Part shown: positions 59,988-64,000 of the stretch, piece after piece
How positions within the stretch are numbered: the first letter of the stretch is position 1
How the letters are laid out: each line of letters begins with the position of its first letter
Assembly (NCBI RefSeq): GCF_000016825.1
Contig: NC_009513.1
Span: forward strand, 1,077,501-1,141,500
Origin: Limosilactobacillus reuteri subsp. reuteri
GTDB taxonomy: Bacteria; Bacillota; Bacilli; Lactobacillales; Lactobacillaceae
Length of the DNA stretch: 64,000 nt
Reading direction: 5' to 3'
The notes under the pieces: model-generated
Database searches by the model: none
What the model was told of the DNA's origin: nothing
What the model saw: the letters and a program-made list of their open reading frames with translations, nothing else
Position numbers and translations under genes: made by a program

Positions 59988-60650
59988 CTAAAGACAAATT
60001 GCAGCCGGGTACTTCTTTTCAAAATAAGCAATCGTCGCTGGCTGCATCGGTTTCTTAATATCGTAAACATAAATATCACAATCATCTGCCCGTAATACTT
60101 GCCGCCGGGTAAATGGTGCTTTTTCTTCCAAATCAGTATTGACCGCCAGTGCATTGGCCATCTGTTTACTATAATCGCGAAAGATAACAATTGGTAAGGG
60201 ACCCGCTGGTAAAATATCAACACCATCAAGGCTAATAGCCCTAATTTCAATTATCCCGCCACCAATCGAACAACCGGCAACCGTTACCCTCGTCTTGTCA
60301 CCAGTCATTTGAAGAATGGCTGTGTTAGGATGGTGAATCGGGCTTTCACCCTCTTCTTCAACAAAGCGAAGATCTATTCCTCTTTGGCGAGCAATCATTG
60401 GCGCCGATGGAACTCGCGAATCATCTGGCGAAAATCCTAGCAATCCCGCCGCAATTGCATAGTCTGTGCCATGGCCACGATGCGTCTGGGCAAAAGATCC
60501 ATAATAGTGAACGGTTACTTTAGGTGGAACCATGCCAAAAAGCTTATTTGCGACTCGACCAATCTTGACCGCCCCTGCAGTATGCGAACTAGAAGGACCA
60601 ATCATTACTGGTCCAATAATGTCAAAAACACTTTTATAGTTATTTTTCAT
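59988..60650 (-). CDS. sdaAB: L-serine dehydratase, iron-sulfur beta subunit
   Basis: The 220-aa subunit has the family start SVFDIIGPVMIGPSSSHTAG and a C-terminal ACT-like domain (IYVYDIKKPMQPATIAYFEK) that may sense serine. First gene of the sdaAB-sdaAA operon. Confidence 0.95.
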   Translation of the reverse strand: MKNNYKSVFDIIGPVMIGPSSSHTAGAVKIGRVANKLFGMVPPKVTVHYYGSFAQTHRGHGTDYAIAAGLLGFSPDDSRVPSAPMIARQRGIDLRFVEEEGESPIHHPNTAILQMTGDKTRVTVAGCSIGGGIIEIRAISLDGVDILPAGPLPIVIFRDYSKQMANALAVNTDLEEKAPFTRRQVLRADDCDIYVYDIKKPMQPATIAYFEKKYPAAICL

Positions 60651-60675
60651 GTTGTTGTTCCCTTAAAAATAAAAT

Positions 60676-60712
60676 AGAGGTTGAAATAAAAACCATGTTT
60701 TTCTCAACCTCT
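60676..60712 (-). terminator. terminator of the small Lys/Ala-rich operon
   Basis: Arms AGAGGTTGA and TCAACCTCT with an A/T-rich inner part; on the minus strand it is followed by ATTTTATTTTT. It lies ten bases after the stop at 60722. Confidence 0.7.
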
Positions 60713-60721
60713 TCATTATAA

Positions 60722-60949
60722 TTACTTTTTCTTTTTATGAAAGCCAAGAAATGACCAGAAGCCGCGATGACCACCAGATTTTTTCTTCGGTTTCTTTTCT
60801 GCTTTTCGATCTTCTTTGTCAGCTTTTTCAGCGAATGCTTTTTGCTTGGCGAGAATTGCTTCCCGCTTTTGCCGCTCTTTTTCAGCCTCTTTTCGGGCTG
60901 CCATTGCCTTTTTAGCCCGTGCTGCCCGTTGCTGAGCAGCTTCTTTCAT
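60722..60949 (-). CDS. small Lys/Ala/Glu-rich protein, 75 aa
   Basis: One long charged helix (residues 1-55: QQRAARAKKAMAARKEAEKE, QKREAILAKQKAFAEKAD) is followed by a basic tail with aromatic residues (GGHRGFWSFLGFHKKKK). No family recognised. Its ATG overlaps the upstream stop (TAATG), so the two genes are translated together. The basic amphipathic tail could touch membrane or nucleic acid. Confidence 0.65.
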   Translation of the reverse strand: MKEAAQQRAARAKKAMAARKEAEKERQKREAILAKQKAFAEKADKEDRKAEKKPKKKSGGHRGFWSFLGFHKKKK

Positions 60950-61413
60950 TAATTGTGCCGCATCTGTTCCATTGTATCAAACATTGTTGCCACCTTAATA
61001 GCTGTCTTATTGGCTAAGGCTTGATCAGTATTTGAAGCCACTTCAATATTACGGGCTGCCGTAATCTCACGTTCCCAGTATTGTTGTGTCTTAATAGGTA
61101 AACCAGCAAACTCCTGGCTCCGTAAGAACTGACCTGCTCGTGATAACTGCATCTTCAACGAATGCTTATCCGTTTGCTGACCATTTAATGCTTTTCGCGA
61201 ATTATAAATCGCTTGATCAACAAGGTCGACCATTGCTTGTGGTTCATTATGTCCCTCTTTATGCTCTTGAAGGACATCCTCCCCCATTCTAATGGCTTCA
61301 TCATAAAGATCCTTAGAACGATCAGTCCCATTAAAGTATTTATATGTTTGCCTTACACGTACTTGATCAGCTACATCTTTACTTAGTTGATCAAAAACTA
61401 CTTTTTCGTTCAT
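60949..61413 (-). CDS. hypothetical protein, 154 aa
   Basis: No family recognised. It is soluble and helical (VFDQLSKDVADQVRVRQTYK, QTDKHSLKMQLSRAGQFLRS). The region upstream to 61590 holds its promoter and nothing else that I see. First gene of a two-gene operon with the Lys-rich protein. Confidence 0.6.
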   Translation of the reverse strand: MNEKVVFDQLSKDVADQVRVRQTYKYFNGTDRSKDLYDEAIRMGEDVLQEHKEGHNEPQAMVDLVDQAIYNSRKALNGQQTDKHSLKMQLSRAGQFLRSQEFAGLPIKTQQYWEREITAARNIEVASNTDQALANKTAIKVATMFDTMEQMRHN

Positions 61414-61590
61414 TAGATTTCCACCGCCCGACTTTACTCGTCTATTATTCTTAGTATAGCAGTTATTGATCGCGAACGAAGCTAAAATGTCAATTTTTTT
61501 AGAAGATTATCGAAAAATTTACCCGCTCGCCGGTTTGAGCAAAGTGTAATTAAGCTATTATTAGTCTTAATTTTCGTCCATTATTCAAAA

Positions 61591-61628
61591 AGGAGGCTGA
61601 GAAAAAACTTTGTTTTTTCAACAGCCTC
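61591..61628 (-). terminator. terminator behind rpsN and the following short frame
   Basis: The arms GAGGCTGagaaaaaac and ttttttcaaCAGCCTC form a stem with A/T-rich inner pairs. It resembles the hairpin at 15250. Confidence 0.65.
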
Positions 61629-61629
61629 T

Positions 61630-61788
61630 TTAATCTATACGAACATTATTTAAGATATCGTGGAAATTAACCACAAGACTCAAGTCTAAGTCCGAACGAT
61701 AATCAGCCCGTGCCGTGCTAATCACCGTTCTATCCTTAGCCCACCGCCTTGTCGAGAAGGTTAATTCCCACTCACTCCTTATTACCAA
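61630..61788 (-). other. start-less short coding-like frame behind rpsN
   Basis: An open frame of ~52 codons reads EWELTFSTRRWAKDRTVIST and DYRSDLDLSLVVNFHDILNN before a TAA at 61630. Its composition looks like the end of a real protein. The only in-frame start codon is TTG within the rpsN end, without a ribosome-binding site; a good AGGAG upstream serves a GTG in another frame that stops at once. Remnant or misread start; function unknown. Confidence 0.35.
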
Positions 61789-62051
61789 CTAGCCTTACGA
61801 ACACCAGGGATTTGACCCTTGTGTGCTAGTTCACGGAACTTAATCCGTGACATTCCAAACTTACGCATGTAGGCATGTGGTCGGCCATCGTAACGATCAC
61901 GGTTGTGAAGACGAACCGCACTAGAGTTACGAGGAAGTTTAGATAAACCGATGTAGTCGCCCTTCGCCTTTAATTCTTTGCGCTTTTCAGCGTATTTCTT
62001 TACTAAAGCTTCTTGGTGATGTAATTTAGCAATCTTTGACTTTTTTGCCAT
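61782..62051 (-). CDS. rpsN: 30S ribosomal protein S14, zinc-free type
   Basis: The 89-aa protein ([20 protein letters not shown] ... RFGM-like [20 protein letters not shown]) is the long S14 form without the CxxC zinc pairs of the 61-aa ribosomal-operon copy. Firmicutes often keep it as a second, zinc-independent paralogue outside the ribosomal operons, usually under Zur. I see no clear Zur box. Confidence 0.95.
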   Translation of the reverse strand: MAKKSKIAKLHHQEALVKKYAEKRKELKAKGDYIGLSKLPRNSSAVRLHNRDRYDGRPHAYMRKFGMSRIKFRELAHKGQIPGVRKASW

Positions 62052-62196
62052 TAAGTAGTTCTCCTTTTATATTAAAAACTTTATCTACTATACAATTACT
62101 ATTTAAAATTAAAACATCTGCGAACTCTTTTCATTTTAATATTATCGCTGATACTTACAAAAAATACAAGGATTTTGCATTAGTTTTTGACCTTTC

Positions 62197-63048
62197 TTAA
62201 CCATTTAATTTTTTCGCGTATTTACGGTATTCGTCAGCATAATTATATTGATTATTATATTCAGTTAAAAGTTCATCATCATGGGTATAAGCCCGTCCCG
62301 TCACCATCATCTTCTTGTAAAGGTCACGGTATGGCAAATCACTCTTATCGGCAATTTGTTTTTCCTGATCGCGACTATATCCAATATGACGGAAGCTAGT
62401 TTCAGCTAAACCAATATCGTCTACTTCCAAAATTAGATAGTGGGCCCGCAAATCACGCTGGAGAGGTTGCCAGTGGTTGAATGGCTCGCCGACTGCTCCG
62501 GGATTTAAAACCATGCGTTCATCACTCCCATACCGCAAAAGGTCATGGTGAACATGGGCATAAATGGCAATATCAACTGGTTCGCCAGCGACGTTAAACA
62601 ACTTATCAAAATTTTCACTAGCTTGCGTAGGAAAAAGGACTTGGCCCATATTAAGCCACGGCAGGTTATGGGAGATACCAAAGTTAAGGGGGCCCACGCG
62701 TTTCGTCACGTGCATCGGCCAACTTGCAATTTCATCAACCATTCCGTCAGGGGCATGTTCCGCAACATACTGGGCTAACCGTGCAAAGTAAATGTGGGAA
62801 GGACGCTCCATATCCATCATCCCGCGAGCACCACGAACAACTAGGTCATCCCAGTTTCCTCGTACAATTACTGTTGGCTTCATTTCTTGCAAAATCTCCC
62901 AAATTGGTTTTACACTTGGGCCTGGCATCAGTAAATCACCAATAAACCAATATTCATCAACATGTTGCGCTATGCTATCGCGATACATTGCTTGCAACGC
63001 TGTTAGATTTCCATGCGTATCTGAAAAGACTGCAATCCTCTTTTTCAC
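62197..63048 (-). CDS. metallophosphoesterase family protein
   Basis: The 283-aa protein has the calcineurin-like motifs FSDTHGNLTAL, FIGDLLMPGPS, VIVRGNWDD, GISHNLPW and IYAHVHHDLL, the set seen in YfcE-like phosphodiesterases. GTG 63048 after AAAGGGGAAA is preferred over an ATG nine codons upstream that lacks a ribosome-binding site. Substrate unknown. Confidence 0.85.
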   Translation of the reverse strand: MKKRIAVFSDTHGNLTALQAMYRDSIAQHVDEYWFIGDLLMPGPSVKPIWEILQEMKPTVIVRGNWDDLVVRGARGMMDMERPSHIYFARLAQYVAEHAPDGMVDEIASWPMHVTKRVGPLNFGISHNLPWLNMGQVLFPTQASENFDKLFNVAGEPVDIAIYAHVHHDLLRYGSDERMVLNPGAVGEPFNHWQPLQRDLRAHYLILEVDDIGLAETSFRHIGYSRDQEKQIADKSDLPYRDLYKKMMVTGRAYTHDDELLTEYNNQYNYADEYRKYAKKLNG

Positions 63049-63205
63049 AGATGATTTCCCCTTTCTTATCTTCATTAATATATTAGCAAATTTTCGAAAA
63101 GGAATGCTAAATTAATTTGTATTTTCGGAAGGATTCCCCATATTACAAATTATTTTGTTACAATATACTTTTATGAATAAATCATTTTAGGAGATGATAA
63201 TTAAA

Positions 63206-64000
63206 ATGGATTCGGAAGTCGCAAGAGGAAAATTTCCTCACGGTTGGCACCGAACTTTTTACACCCTCTGGCTCGGCGCGTTCATCACCGGGATGGGCTA
63301 CTCGATGACGATGCCGTTTATCTCACTTTTTATTGCAGAATTAGGAAACTTTACGCGTTTTCAGCTCAACATTTACTCCGGACTAGCATTTGGGGTGACC
63401 TTCATTAGTCAAGCCATTGTTTCACCGTTCTGGGGCAGTCTAGCTGATCGCAAAGGACGAAAACTGATGTGTATGCGTGCATCGGGAGTAATGGCTTGTA
63501 CAATCTGTGCAATTGGATTTGCCCAAAGTGTCTGGATGATTATTGGCATGCGGTTCCTTCAAGGAGTCTTTTCTGGCTACATTAATAACGCTACTGCTTT
63601 AATGGCTGGGGAAACACCGCATAATAAATCAGGCTGGGTAATGTCAGCGATGACTACTGCGGGGGTGGCCGGTAACCTGGTTGGTCCTTTGCTTGGTGGT
63701 TTCCTATCAGGATTGTTTGGGTACCGAATCCCATTTTTCATCACCGGAGCACTAATGTTTTGTGTCTTTCTCAGTACATGGTTATTGACGGTAGAACACT
63801 TCACCCCAATTAAAAAAGAAGCGATGAAGCCAATGAAAGAGATAATTCATAATTTGGATAATCCACCATTGATCTTCGTTATGTTCTTAACCACCATGAT
63901 TGTTACTTCTTCTACCATGTCAATTGACCCAATTATCAGTTTATATGTTCGGCAATTGATGGGCGGCCATGGCAATGTTGCCTTTGTCGCCGGGATTGTC
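63206..64000 (+). CDS. MFS transporter (drug:proton antiporter-like), 3' end outside
   Basis: ATG 63206 with AGGAG upstream opens a frame that is still open at the window end (265 codons). It has at least seven hydrophobic segments and the MFS motif A variant GSLADRKGRKLMCM between helices 2 and 3, plus FLQGVFSGYINNATALMAGE and GNLVGPLLGGFLSGLFGYRI (motif C-like), as in tetracycline- or multidrug-type exporters. Confidence 0.9.
   Translation, partial: MDSEVARGKFPHGWHRTFYTLWLGAFITGMGYSMTMPFISLFIAELGNFTRFQLNIYSGLAFGVTFISQAIVSPFWGSLADRKGRKLMCMRASGVMACTICAIGFAQSVWMIIGMRFLQGVFSGYINNATALMAGETPHNKSGWVMSAMTTAGVAGNLVGPLLGGFLSGLFGYRIPFFITGALMFCVFLSTWLLTVEHFTPIKKEAMKPMKEIIHNLDNPPLIFVMFLTTMIVTSSTMSIDPIISLYVRQLMGGHGNVAFVAGIV

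Overview
The window looks like the chromosome of a low-GC lactic acid bacterium. The 16S gene at the left edge reads as Lactobacillaceae and is very close to the Limosilactobacillus reuteri group as I remember it. Supporting signs are LPxTG surface proteins, a T-box leader, a ComX/SigH-type sigma factor, single-gene CcpA/PerR-type sites and an A+T-rich core. The genus is a fairly safe call; the species is an inference.

Layout. 1-2.1 kb: end of an rRNA operon on the minus strand (23S start, a tRNA-free spacer, complete 16S, two promoters). 2.2-10.3 kb: small accessory genes, a decayed helicase fragment, a secreted histidine phosphatase, nagB, a Fic toxin with its antitoxin, a cell-wall 5'-nucleotidase and a secreted Ig-like/sunset-type protein. 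10.3-10.9 kb: a repeat-rich stretch without a recognisable gene. 10.9-21.8 kb: sbcDC, a CpsB-type phosphatase, a SNF2 helicase broken by a nonsense codon, and a coiled-coil LPxTG protein. 22-27 kb: a DUF3800 protein with a dual-XRE regulator, then mmuM-mmuP behind a methionine T-box.

27-41 kb is a defence/mobile island, nearly all on the minus strand. In transcription order it holds a DUF2971 protein, the remnant of a group IIC intron sitting directly behind that gene's terminator, a membrane KAP NTPase, decayed genes, a Gabija-like pair (OLD-type ATPase-TOPRIM nuclease plus a compact UvrD-like helicase), an IS21 element, a nuclease-like gene split by an IS30-family element, and a SecB-like chaperone. 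Both insertions can be resolved to the base: the IS21 copy has a 6-bp target duplication, and removing the IS30 copy plus a 2-bp duplication restores one continuous reading frame. Before these insertions the helicase, nuclease-like and SecB-like genes were probably one tight operon. This is the most interesting part of the window.

41-44.1 kb: the remains of an exopolysaccharide locus (LytR-CpsA-Psr gene, a 5' stub of a wzz-like gene fused by a deletion to an rfbB without its nucleotide-binding start, and intact rfbD). 44.5-49.2 kb: HxlR regulator, an IS200/IS605 element with a frameshifted tnpB, a sigma factor and small unknown genes. 49.2-54.5 kb: glpK, a tautomerase, a CPA2 antiporter and a C69 dipeptidase. 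54.5-56.3 kb: an IS3-family element with unusually long terminal repeats. 56.7-64 kb: ahpC with an AhpF-like reductase of reversed domain order behind PerR-like boxes, serine dehydratase, a small operon of unknown role, an S14 paralogue, a phosphoesterase and the start of an MFS transporter.
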